From assembly GCA_035771165.1 (NCBI GenBank), contig JAWNZC010000314.1, forward strand, positions 4,920,001 to 4,984,000: a stretch of 64,000 nucleotides of DNA. The letters are read 5' to 3'. The notes beneath the pieces are model-generated. The model worked only from the letters and a program-made list of their open reading frames with translations, ran no database searches and had not been told where the DNA came from. Below, in pieces: positions 45,301 to 58,900 of this stretch (its first letter is position 1; each line of letters opens with the position of its first letter). The translations under genes and the position numbers were made by a program. The DNA is from Paragorgia papillata. Lineage: Eukaryota > Cnidaria > Anthozoa > Scleralcyonacea > Coralliidae.

Positions 45301-46824
45301 ATCTCCGAGATCGTTGTCGTTTACCTTCGTCACATGACTTCGAACAACCGCTCCACTCTGCCCAATGTCCCCAGTTGCCATTAATAGGAGCTACAAAATA
45401 TATAACATTTAAAATGCAGTAGCTAGGAAAGGAGCAGAATAGGGTGGGGGAAAGGACAAAATAGGACTGAACATTTGGGCAAGCAGTGGCATGAGTACAG
45501 GGATGTCAATTTTACAGGCAGACAGGCAGACAGACACCAAGATAGACACCAAGACAGATAGACACCAAGACAGACAGACACCAAGACAGACAGACACCAA
45601 GACAGTCAGACAGACACCAAGACAGACAGACACCGAGACAGTCAGACAAACAGACAGACAAACAAACAGACAGACACCAAGACAGTCAGTCAGACAGACA
45701 GAGATACAGACAGATACCAAGACAGTCAGACAAACAGACAGACACCAAGACAGTCAGACAAACAGACAGACACCAGGACAGTCGGACATACAGACATACA
45801 CCAAGACAGACAGACATACAGACAGACACCAAGACAGTCAGACATACAGACACAGACACCAAGACAGACAGACAGACACCAAGACAGACAGACATACAGA
45901 CAGACACCAAGACAGACAGACACCAAGACAGTCAGACATACAGACAGACAGACAGACACCAAAACAGTCAGACAGACAGACAGACAGACAGACAGACAGC
46001 CAGACAGACAGACAGACAGACAGACAGACAGCCAGCCAGCCAGCCAGCCAGACAGACACCAAGGCAGTCAGACATACAGACACCAAGACAGACACCAAGA
46101 CAGTCAGACATACAGACACCAAGACAGACAGACATACAGACAGACACCAATCATATGTCGTGTAAATGCGTCACGCTCTGCTTTATTGCGCAGCACTGTT
46201 TTTCAATATTGTGTTAAATTTTGACTGTGTTTTGCTGTGCAGAAAGATTAGAAGATTTTATTCGTTGGTTAAAACAAAATATAAATAATGTAAAAATTCG
46301 TTAAGAATGCTAGTTAACTAAATAATAACCGGCCAAAAATGACCCCTTATTGTGCTACTCTGTCTAACGCCAGCCAATTTTACTCATCAAAGGGAGAGCA
46401 TTCAGACATCTTATGCAGCAATGGGTTAACAAGTTATTAACCTATTCCAGCCTGAGCCTGCCAAAAACAGTCCCTATATTGTTTTAGTCTAACGCCAGAC
46501 GATTTTACTCTTCAAAAGGAGAACCCTCTGACATCCTAGACAGCAATGGGTTAATATCATCTACATTAAAAGTGAATCTAGTGCCTTGTTGTCCAATCTA
46601 AGAACATATGTTACTGTACCTGAACATTCAATTTCTGTACATTTAATGTTTTCGGATTCAATGCCATAAGCATTTGCATTTTGGCACTTTGATTTATCCC
46701 TATGAAAACAAAATCTCTGACGTAGTTTATAACAGTCTTTGTCGCATTCGGACCATGCAGACCAGCTAGAAAAAGATTGACCTTAATAAAACAGAAAGTA
46801 GAATTGTGAACTGATGCATTGATG

Positions 46825-46907
<83 letters not shown>

Positions 46908-49900
46908 GGACGGACGGACGGACGGACGGACGGACGGACGGACGGACGGACGGACAAAAAACTTCAATCTTTACCACTGTTGCTGCTGGTCTTACAATCG
47001 TACAGCGAATTTATTTCCAACGCATCAAGTGTGGTGTAAGTATCTGCATCGCCGATGGTTTTAGTTGGATCGATTGGTTGTATTGTGGCCTTGCCGTTTC
47101 CAAATGCTGTAGAACTGTAGTGCATTAGACTGTTATAGTCGTATTCTATGCCCATCTTGTCGATCTGTCCATGAGAATATTTTTCAAACTGCGATTCGAA
47201 TTCTAAATTAGAATAAAAATGTTTAGCAATTTTGACATGATTCAGATAATTTAGCGTCAAACTAAAATGGTAAATACCGCTGTACGACAAATAAACGTAC
47301 AAGAATGTCCACCAATATGACAACCTTATTATAAAGTTGTCATATTGGTGGTCATTCAATATTGAGTGTAAATCTTCTTCGAGCTATTTTACTTTTAGAA
47401 AAATTTCTGAGTTTTCAAGCGGGACTTGAAGCCACAACCTTCCGAATGCCAGTTGGACGCTCTCACCATTGAGCCACTGGAACTCAGATGGTAGACCGAG
47501 GTTGTTTTCGATATTTATCTGCCTGGGAACTAGTCAATCCGTACGTGTGTCACAAGTACTTGTTGGGCTACAAGTCGCATTGTGTCAGTTTATTTACAGT
47601 AAATGTTTTTGTATGTTATATTAGTGTTTTCAGCTTTTCAACATGAAAAAACTTTACCAACTCAAGCTGAAAACAGTAATAACATACAGAATTTAGTTTG
47701 TTGACTTTTGGTATAGATTCAAAAAGTGGCATGCTTACATAGATACGATACAACTGCTACAACAACTTTGTTCATAATACACATTGTGATATTTAAGAAA
47801 TAGAAAACATTTTCCGTGTTTCCATAGAGTTATAGAAACACGAGTGGAAGTTTGGGAGAACGAGAAATTGTAGTGGGAACACGAGCCCGCAGGACGAGTG
47901 TTTCCACGCTATTTCGAGTTCTCCCAAACTTCCACAAGTGTTTCTATAAGTCTATGGGAACACGGAAAAAATGTTTTCTATTTCCTTTATAAAATAACCT
48001 GTCGAAAATAGGTATAGAACGTAAAAATAATCAAAGCGTAAATTCTCCTTAATCTTCATAATGGCGTATGATGGCGTATAATGGCGTATCCTACCGTAAT
48101 GATGGCGTATTGAATGGCGTGGACCTTGCCGTGTTTCCATAAAGTTATAGAAACACGGCTTTTAACCAATCGCCGCGCTTGTTTTCAAAATGTTATTTTA
48201 TAAAAAATGTTGTTTGTTTAATTGGAATAAAAATTAAATCATTTTGCCAGGTCACACGCACCCATTAACTTTCACGACAGGAGCCACGCCCATTTAATTT
48301 TTACGTCCAATAGCCACGCCCATTTGTGAGCGTTCCCCCACTTCCAAAATTTGGAAAACATCACTGTCTCGTGCATGTACTTACCTTTAGGTATGTTTTC
48401 CCATTTGATTTCAATATATTTGTCTCTATCATTTCTACTCTGCTCGTGGTAGAAACCTGTGTAAATTAAATACACAACTATATGAAACCTACATTATGTA
48501 AATTCTATTGATATTCATACTGATATACTCGTACTCCAACTCGTTGCTATATTCATAGATTGTATTCATATTTGATTTTGATGAAATAGTGGTGGTGGTG
48601 ATGGTTACGATGGTGATGGTGGTGATGGTAGTATTGATGATGGTAGTGATGATAGTGGTGGTGGTGATGGTTTTGATAGTGATGGTGGTGATGGTAGTAT
48701 TGATGATGGTAGTTGTGATGGTAGTGGTGATAGTGGGAGTGGTGATGGTTTCGATGGTGATGGTTTTGATGGCGATTGTTTTATGGTGGTGGTGGTGGTG
48801 ATAGTTGTAGTGGTGATGTTGGTGATGGTTTTGATGTTGATGGTAGTGGTGTCTATGGTGGTGATGGTAGTTGTGACGATTGTGGTGATGGTAGTGATGG
48901 TGATGTTTTTTATGTTGGTGGTGATGGTGGTGATGTTTCTCGTGGTGGTGGGTGGTGGTGATGATGGTGATATCAACATTAGTCTAGATCGCTTTGATAA
49001 ACCCACCCTCACTCACCCATAGCATGTGTCATCTCATGCAGCACTGTAGGAACCCATTCACAACCTTGTCCGATTGACAGCGTCTGCTCACCACGTCTGG
49101 TGTAAGCTTTCCCTATTAAAGAATAGCATCTAAAAGGAACATATATTGTATTTTTAAATATTAGTTGGGAGCTGAAGGTCGAATGATAGTACTTAGGCTA
49201 TTTGATATTTCAAAACAGACTAGTTTCTTCAATATCTATAGACAACAGTCTTCATATACAGACAACTTCTTCAGCTGAGGGATACTGCATGATTAATTAC
49301 AGATCGACGTCCTTGTGCTAGCACTCGTACGTTGTGGGTTCGAGTCCCGTCTGGAGCGCAGAGTTTTCTGAGGCCACGTTTACGCTATTACGGTATGGTC
49401 TGGATTGGGGTGAGCATTCCGTAGCGTCCGGAGTGCTAAGCGTAGTGTCTGCGCTACGGAAAACGACTCCGGAATAGTGTGAACACAACAAAGAAACGTA
49501 GTGATTTTTCAAAGGAAGACTGACCATACCGTAATAGTGTAAACGGGGCCTGAGTTTAACTACTTACGATTGTACAGCAAAATCAACTGAATCTTCATAT
49601 TTACATGTAGTCAACCACATAAGTTAGGTTGTGTTTGTAACTCTCTGTATTTTTACTTACCCCTTGCCTTTTGTAAACAGCACATAATTCTTGTGATACG
49701 ATGGGTTGTATTTAATCCAACGAACACAAGTTTTCGTATGGACTATTGCTATTGCTTCTCCTATTTTCTTTGCCGTATCTGTTGCTACAAGATGGGAAAT
49801 AAATTATCTCTAAGGGCGCTTTCCAAATGACAAGGTTAGACCGATCAGTCCGGCCAGAATGGACTTGCTTTTGATTAGGACCAAATTTTCCAGTCAGACC

Positions 49901-52900
49901 ATCCCAGGTCTCAAACGAATCGTGTTCCATTTAACCGGACTGACCGCGGTCTAACCGTGTAAATGGAAAGCGCCCTAAGAAATATCCAAGGTATATATAT
50001 ATTGTAAGTGCATATATAATGTCAACTTTTAGAGGGCCCTGGGTAGGATTAGCTTTTGCTAACCAGTTGCTTTTGTAAACCCTCTTTAATTTCAGTTTCA
50101 ATTTTTTTTCTCCGTCTAATCAATCCACGTTGTGGAGAGGATTCAAACGAGGTATATTGCATAGGTTTAACAAATTAATATTTCTAGAGATATAGTGTCT
50201 CAAACATGTCAAACTTAGTGTTTTCAACGAGTTTAATAAGTCTTGGCCGAAAGAAAACAGTCTGCGGGCGGGAAACGAGAGGCTCTGGGATAATCCGTTC
50301 ACGCCATCACAGGATTCTTGTTATCCGGAAGAAGAGTTATATAGAGTTCACTGTGTTCATCAGCCAATGAAATATCGATGTGAAACGGATTATCCCAGAG
50401 TCTCTCGTTTCCCGGGTGGGGAACGTGGGCTCTGGGAACGAGATTGGGTTGAACTTAGCCTGGTACCCCAATCAAAGAATATGGGCTAGGTAACCACTAA
50501 AGGTTTCTGGTTGAAACTTTCGCGCATTTCATGCATGCGCAGATGTACAAGTGGATTTAGCCCTGAATGACGCGAGATTGTAATTAGCGGTTACCTGGCC
50601 CTTATTTCTTTTGAAATTGGGCCAGGGTACCAGGCTAGGTTGAACTGGGCTTATGACGTCAAAATGAGAACACATCAAACTGCATTCTCGTACCCAGGGC
50701 GTACGAAAATGATCAAACTGAAGCACGCCAAACTGAAGTTGCAAGTAAATATGATAAGGGGATTTTCTTTCATCACGTTCCAGAACAACTTGTTAGAAGA
50801 CATCACACACCGAAATTTACAATATTTACTTACAACTTCAGTTTGGCGTGTTCCCGATTTGACGTCATTTGCTCAATTTAACCCAGACTGTTTTCTCCCA
50901 GCCAAGACTTTGAAAACGTTGTTTACGAAACGATATTATATTTCTGGACATATTAATTTGTTATACATATGTCATACCTCGTTTGAATCGTGTCAAGAAC
51001 GCGGATTGACTAGACAGTTTAAAAAATCAGTGACGTTATGTGCACTTTGAAGCAAGGCGATAAGTGAAAAGGTGGTAAATATAGACGTTTCGGGCGGAGC
51101 CCTTCAGGCTTCACCAGAGATTATATGTGGCAACATTTTACTCTGACGAAGGGCTGCGTTCGAAACGTCAGTATAATTACGCATGCGTACGTTTTGATGG
51201 TGATGGTGGTGGTGATGATGATGATGATGATGAATAATGATGATGATGATGATGATAAATTGGTGTAACCGCGCCTTTACTTACTCAGGGAGGAGTGTAT
51301 AAGATATGGCACTTCACGCGACGTCCAGATCTTTTTCCGTTGAAGCACGGCATTGCGTTTTCTGCGAGTTTGTATATCGTCGATTGTTCCATGTAGTGAT
51401 TCTATTTCATTCTCGTCCAACTTAATATCACCTTCGAAATACATGTCGTGATGCTCTGCAATAAAAAATGATGTAATGGTAATGTTTATGGTGGTGGTGA
51501 TGATGATGATGAAGTTGATGCATGATGATGATGATAATGACGATGATGTTGATCATGCTAACGGGAGTGTACTATAGCATTTAAAAATGATGATGTAATA
51601 TGATAATGATTATGATAATGATATTATTATAATGTTAGTAATGACGATACTTGCCCTGTTATGAAACGTTACTATGGCATTCAGAAATGCTAATTCTGGG
51701 GGGGAGGGGGGTAATTGATTTCGGAAATGTGGCAAAAATCTTACTTAAGTTATTCTCAATGATGACATCTTCAACATTTGGTATCACATTCCGTTTCTTC
51801 CCTTCGTATACATTTTTCCATCGTTTGTGTATGTCGTTCACCAGTAGGATTCTATCAAACAATACTCCTTTGTTTCTATTGTGTTCTAAAAAATAATAAC
51901 GGTTGGTTGATTGGTTAGTTAATTAGTTTGTTGGTTGGTTGGTTGGTGCGTTAGTTCGTGGTTAGTTAGTTGGTTGGATAGTTAGTTGGTTGGATAGATA
52001 GTTAGTTAGTTAGTTAGTTAGTTAGTTGGTTGGTTGGTTGGTTGGTTGGTTGGTTGGTTGGTTGGTTGGCTGGCTGGCTGGTTGGTTGGCTGGCTGGTTG
52101 GTTGGTTGGTTGGTTGGTTGGTTGGTTGGTTGGTTGGTTGGTTGGTTGGTTGGTTGGTTGGTTGGTTGGTTGGTTGGTTGGTTGGTTAATAAATTAAATC
52201 AACAAAAGTTTTAATAAGATCCAATGTAGGATTACATGTAACATTCAATTACAAATAGTATAATAAGTATATATTATATAAATTATAAACCTAAACAAAA
52301 CGTGTATTTTCACAAAATGGTTATCACATTTCGAGTTACATTTGAGAGTTTTTCTCAGATAGTTCGATGTCCGATGCATTAAGAACAGGAGCCCGCTTGT
52401 GCAACGATCGGCTTCCTCTAATGCAAAGGACTTGAGCTCGCAGCAGGGCGAAGGATATTAGTTCTTCCGCAGCCAACTCATCACCGTATACTTTGCTCAA
52501 AGTGCTTCTTCAAAGCAATCTTGTCTGCATGATCAACTGTGAATCCCTTGCCACACGCGCAATGCGTTGGACGACGTTTCAACTCCCATCGATAGCGAAG
52601 ATAGATTGCGTCGAAAAATGCTTATTTAGGACATACCCCTCATCAGCGAGTGGAAGAGCTGCAGCCAAATAGACGAACCTTTTAACTGGGCAAGGTTATT
52701 TGCACGGATCTGTTCTGATGTCATGTACCTTGCTTCTCGTTCGTAATCAACACGATGGCGTATCTTCTGGATTGGGTCTGTAGACTCGTCAACTTTCTCG
52801 TTGTTTTGCTGGATGATCTTTTCAATGAGGCTTTGATATAGGACCATTGAATTTTCGTTTTCTTTGGTACACATGTCCGAAAAAAATTGGTATGCCGAGT

Positions 52901-55900
52901 CCTCCCAATCGTGTTGGCAAAGACTGTAGCTTACGATCGTCTTGGGACAGATTTCGGCAGTCCGTGCTCGCAGGAAGAAACTGGTTATCGATGATGTTGT
53001 CGATCTGCTGCAGTTGGTCTTGAATTCCTGGGATTGTGCGGATGTGGTAACCCTAGGTACTTGTGGCCATCTGCGGATATACGAACATCTGTTCCAGCAA
53101 AAACTTATTCAGCCATTTGGTGGAGGTCTGGCTTGACTATTAACCAAGACTTGTCGGCTTTCGGGTAGTAGCCAAGGAGAGGACCATGTGTGATGATGTT
53201 ATCCCATCACGAACGTAGCTGCACAAGTTTACCAGCACCACTGAGATCGTCTGCAAATGCAACATGCTTTACTTTATGGACGGCATCGACTTTGATCATT
53301 CGTAGCAGGGGAATAATTGCGACAGCGTACATGGGCATGGCTATCGAGTCACCGTGAGTGGTGTCCTCAGACGATGCGATTTATTTTCCACCCTGCACAA
53401 ATAAACGCGAAGGTGTTGCTTAGGAGTTGAAGGTGTAAACTGACATTGCAGGACAGATGTACTGAAAATTATGCAGCATGACTTTGCGGTTGATGGAATT
53501 GAAAGCATTGGTGGCATCAACCAGAAGCAATGTGTCAGTTTCTTCCTCAGCGAAGATTTCGGACATGGCATGTACGGCGGCCTCGCAACCTGCTAGTTGA
53601 CCAGCACATTGTTGTAGATCACCAGCGCTCTTCGTGATTTGCGGTTTGATCATGTAGATTATTTGCTTGCCTATGGTGCGTCGTAGGACTTCTCCAATTC
53701 CAATAGGTCTAACGCCTGGATTCTTATCTAGCGGGACTAGACGGCAAGACAAATAGGCTTCGATGCTAGTGGGTTAATTTTCACCAATTTCAATTTTCTG
53801 AGTTGCGAGCTTCCTCGCCATCGAAGGAACCGCCTTCGTTGTTTATAGTTAGTAATTGGATAGTTAGTTGTTTTTTTTGTTGTTTGTTTGTTTGTTTGTT
53901 TGTTTGTTTGTTTGTTTGTTTGTTTGTTTGTTTGTTTGTTTGTTATGCCAAAGCACCCTTAAAACTCTTTCCTGCATGTCCGAATTGGTCTTTAGTATTT
54001 TATTCTGGCTAACGCCAGACGATTTTATTCATCTCTGGGGAAGCCCTCGGACAGGAATGAGTTAATGCGAATGGATCATAATAGTTAGCCTGCACAAAGG
54101 CCTGCACTGCAGGCTACATTTTATTCTGTCTTCCTTACCGTCCAATTTGTCGCGAATTTCTCTCTTAAATTCTTCATCGTTTTGATAGGAAACGTCAACG
54201 CCTGGAAACAGAAATGTTTGTTGTTAAATAAAGAAACTTGCAGGTAAGCCTCAAAGTGGCCTCTATACGTTCTGCACCGAACACATTAACGTAACTTAAA
54301 CATAGGTACACACTGTGTACATGCGTCTACAAGGTGCTGCGTGTTACACGGTGCAATTTTTTCGTGAACCAAAGAAAGCCAGAGAAGTTTCACAGAAGTT
54401 TCACAAGTGTTACACGATGCCGATGTGTATGGTTCGCGGGACATAGGCTGCGCTAAACGTCGCATAGCTAATAGACGAATTTAATTCAGACGAATTCAAT
54501 TCGTATTAACTTCGCCGGTAATGCGGCGTCGAGTTAAACGTCGAATTTCAGTCGAATTTAATTGTCTTTACTTGAATTCGTCGAGCCTGAAAACGACTTC
54601 TTGAAAACATGGCGCCGAATTATCACAGACAGAAGAGAAACATTTAATTCGACGCGACGATAATTTCGTTTAACTCGCACGCATTATCGTCGCATTATCC
54701 GTCTGACTCAGATGAATTTAAATTAATCGAGCTATACGTCGCAGTTTCGTCGAATAAACTTCAAACAATTAAATTCGTCTGAATTAAATTCGTCTATTAT
54801 TCGACGTTTAGCGCAGGCCTTAATAATATCGCATAAAAACAATTAATACCGATCCCTTGACAAAATTTACTTTCAGAGTAGAATCATAAAATATGACCAA
54901 TGCAGCGAAGCACGAAGTCGCTATATAACTAATAACATATTTATTAATTGTAACAGTTTTCCAGAAAGAATGTTAGATTTTTCCCGGATTTTTTACTTCG
55001 TAAACTCAACGCAACGGTTCAAAGATTTTGTAATGAAATGCTGTAGCCTGTCGGGCATGTCATTGCTGGCGAGTTCCCGCAGTGTTTGTATGGGACAGAC
55101 GAGTAACTCGCCATGGCGAGAACTCGGCACTGGCAGTCGGGATCTCGGCAAGGCGGGATAAACATTTCCATATCTAAACACTTTTACCCGGGTAACTCGG
55201 CATAGCGGTATAAATTTTCTATATTCGTCGCTTTATGTCACTTTCGTTGATGATAATTACCTCAAATATTACAACTTGCCAGGTAACCCGCTTTCATATA
55301 AACAGAAAGTAAAGTTTATCCCAGCAAACCGAGTAACTCGGCTGTACGGTTACCGGGCTGATTTTATGTCACGGAAATTTTATTACGACTATTTGAATAA
55401 TGCAAAATGACACCAAACAAAATTTGCCTTCGTTTTTCTGTAAGTATAGCACACAGGGTAGTCTAAATCTTTTTTGAAGCCATAGAAATATTTTCGTGAC
55501 ATAAAATGAGCCCGGTAACCGGGATAGCCCGCCTCATATGAACGGCCCCTAAATCAATGCTTATTTCAGCTTGATTACACGCACCAGTCCTCTCAATTCA
55601 TTGTACATCATAACACTAGGTGCCGAGTAAGGAGCTGTTTATATGGAGGCGAGTTACCCGGTTTGCCGGGATAAACTTTACCTTCTGTTTATATGAAAGC
55701 GAGTTACCTGGCGGGTTGTAATATTTGAGATGATTCTCATCAACGAAAGTGACATGAAGTAACCAATATAGAAAATTCATCCCGCTATGCCGAGTTACCC
55801 GGGGAAAAGTGTTTATATGGGGAAATGTTTATCCCGCTTTGCCGAGATCCCGGCTGCCAGTGCCATGTTCTTGGCAGGGCGAGTTACCCGTCTGTCTCAT

Positions 55901-58900
55901 ATAAACACTGCGGTGGGAAAAGCAGTGTTTGCTCTACCTACCGGGAACTCGCCATGTGCCGAGGAACTCGGCTAGCCGGGTAACTCGCCTCCATATAAAC
56001 AGGAGCCGAGTTATCCAGCTAGCCGAGTTACTCGGCAAACCGAGTTACCCGCCATGTATAGAAATTCAATGCTATTCCGGCGGAGTGTTTATATGAGACA
56101 GGCGGGTAACTCGGCTAGCTGAGATCTCGGCATGCCGGGATGAAAATATTCCCATATAAACACTCTCTTGCTGGGTAACTCGGCTAGCCGAGTTGAATTC
56201 GTCACAACAGCGCACGCAACCGTGGCGCCACTTATGAAGACAATCGGAGTGAAACCGTTATAATGCGTGTGCGGCTTTGCCGAGTAAGGCGTCTTATATA
56301 AACACTCATCTTTTTTCAACTCGGCTTGCCGGGTAACTCGCCTATAGCCGGGTAACTCCACTCCATATAAACGGGCCCTTAATTTGGCACAACAGAAAGT
56401 TTGAGCCCCATGCCATTTCGATAAGTGGGGTGTAACATTGTCTAATCAATATCATGATATTAAAAGATGTTTTCATGCTGGGCTCGATATGGTATATGAA
56501 CCGTTGATTTAATAACTGACTTGCAATGTTGACAATAACTGCATAATTATAATTAGCGAGTATATTCTATACATTTATAATTAGACTGTACAAGCAGTCT
56601 GTTGCCAGTTTACTGCATATAGGACGCATATAGCTCAATTGGTAATATGCCAGACACGATGTTCAAATCCATTTTCAAATCCAAGTTTCAATTTTTAAAT
56701 TGCCTTCGCAATGTCAGATAATTAGAACTTCACTTCGTAGCTTCTGGGTGAATCTCAGTGAAACTAATTAATATCTCCGTGAAATTGATTTTGTAAATTA
56801 CAAGGAGCGATTGAGATGATCTGCACGTGTTACATAATTTAGGCTTAAATTAAATAACTAATTCGAAAATCGTTCAAATTAAGGTATTCAAGTGGTATTA
56901 TACCATGCCGAATCGCTCCATCCTATAACCAATAGTTTGGTTGCAAAGTGGATTAAAAGTAATTCTTCTTGATGAACACACACGCGTATACCCATGCATG
57001 TATATAATTCTGCATCTTTTTATATCAGTACAGTATAATGTATACATAAGTTGTACGTATACATGTACAGTAGTGCATGTGGTACGTTTGCGAGCTTGGT
57101 GTAATGTAACAGACGTTTACCCCTTATCATATCACTTTAACTACATCTCATATGCAAACGCTATCACTTAGGAGAACATATGACTATGTATTTGCAACCT
57201 TAGCTCTCCATCTGAGCCTCAGTGGCTCAATGGTTACAGCGACTAACTGGTCATTAGAAGTTGCAGGTTCGAACCCTGTCTGGAGTCTCAGAAATCTTTT
57301 CTGAGTAATTGAGCTTGACCGACGAACGTCCACCCTGCATCTTACCGCTCGAATATAACCGATCCCTTTTTTAAGAAAATTTGAATAATAGAATATTGAA
57401 CATTGCAAAAGTTGATGTAACAATTATATCAAAACGTATACCTTTTGTATATCGCCACAGTTAAAAAAAAGTTCATTCGTTCAATCTGCGTAATTTCATC
57501 AAAAAGTTAAGTGGTTCGGGACGGGCGGCTGTTTAAACGTATTGTCTCTATACACCTCATATGTCAACCATGATTAAGTAGCCGCACAGCAATATAACTC
57601 CAGTCACTAGTAATTCCCCCATGTGAAGTGAAGTGAAGTGAAGTGATGCATGCAGTAGCTCTACAAACAGTGCGTAATTAAATTTTGTGTCCGTTACAGA
57701 CGTTACACACTAAGACCCGTTTACACTAGAGCAAAAGTATCCGGATTCACATTGTTTTTCATCCTCATGGGAATAAAAAATAATGTGAATCCGGAAACTT
57801 TTGCTCTAGTGTAAACGGGGTCTAAGGCAACGTCAACTAATTTTTCAGTGAAAAATATATAAGAAAGCGAGTCAATTTATAAGTCAGTCATTTAAATTCG
57901 CATCGGCCTTTGCTGGCGATCCCCCAAACTTGTGTGTCCATATACCATAACAGCACTCATGCATATACATGTTATAGTAATAGTTAGGCTAATCGAAGCA
58001 CGCGATGTTTCATCCTAATTAATTCATAATCTCAATCTTCGTCAAGCTGTTAGCGCTCTGCCTTTCACCGCTGAAGTTAAGCCCGTGCAGTCAAATATAG
58101 GATTAGTACTCGGATCGGTGACCAACTTAGCTTCATGTGAGTATAGATCTAGAGTTGGTTCTCCTGTGCTTCGATGGTTTTTCACCGAGTTCTCTGATTT
58201 TCCTCCTACCGCAAAATCAATACCATATAGTTTCCCCAGTTAAATCTACGAACTAGTTTCATCAAGGGGTGAAGGCCATTGGATTATCAGTCATATGTTA
58301 CCCACAATAAATAAAGTCGCTTTAATTTACTTTTACTTTGTCCAGATGTATTTGGCTGCTCACCCTCAGATTTTCTTTTTAAAATATCTTCGCTCTTCTC
58401 TCTTGTCTTTAACTGATCGTTTCCTAAACGAAAAAAACCCCGTTATCAGTCAATATTGTAATATAGGTAATATTTAGCATTCACTCCATTAAATCTGCTT
58501 GGAATATTGTTTTCGGTTTTGGAACACTATTTTCTGTAATTCCCTCAGTGTCTACCATTTAGCACGACACCCACCAACTTCACTCATGCATATCAAGTCA
58601 TTTTCAAGTAAAACCGTGTTTAGATGAATCAGATTGGAGACATTCAAGCCGATTCAAGGTTGAATCTTAAGTCAATCTGCGTAGATTGACTTCAGCTATC
58701 CGTTTCGATCAGATCAAAAACTTTCAATCTTCTTCATGTAAACACAACAAGGAGAAACAACATCCGCGCTTTGACTTGAACACCAACGAAGGCTGTTGAC
58801 GAAAGCTATGTCAACGAATTATGTATATAATGGTGGTAATGCCGATGAAGAATGGTCCCGGCTTGGTCTTATATATTCTTATTAGTGGGCAGAGCACTGC

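Noticed and set aside
45491..46165. 224 aa ORF rich in Thr/Asp/Arg/Gln
   Set aside because: Pure product of the CAGA/ACCAAGA array; all frames are open on both strands.
46766..46781. use of the TTTCTAG acceptor for protease exon 9
   Set aside because: It would break the reading frame with exon 8, while the TTAAG acceptor restores SFSSWSAW in frame; kept only as a possible alternative.
50640..51050. 136 aa ORF on the + strand
   Set aside because: Crosses MITE arms and an inverted GAACTTGTT/AACTTCAG palindrome; no family recognised, no splice context.
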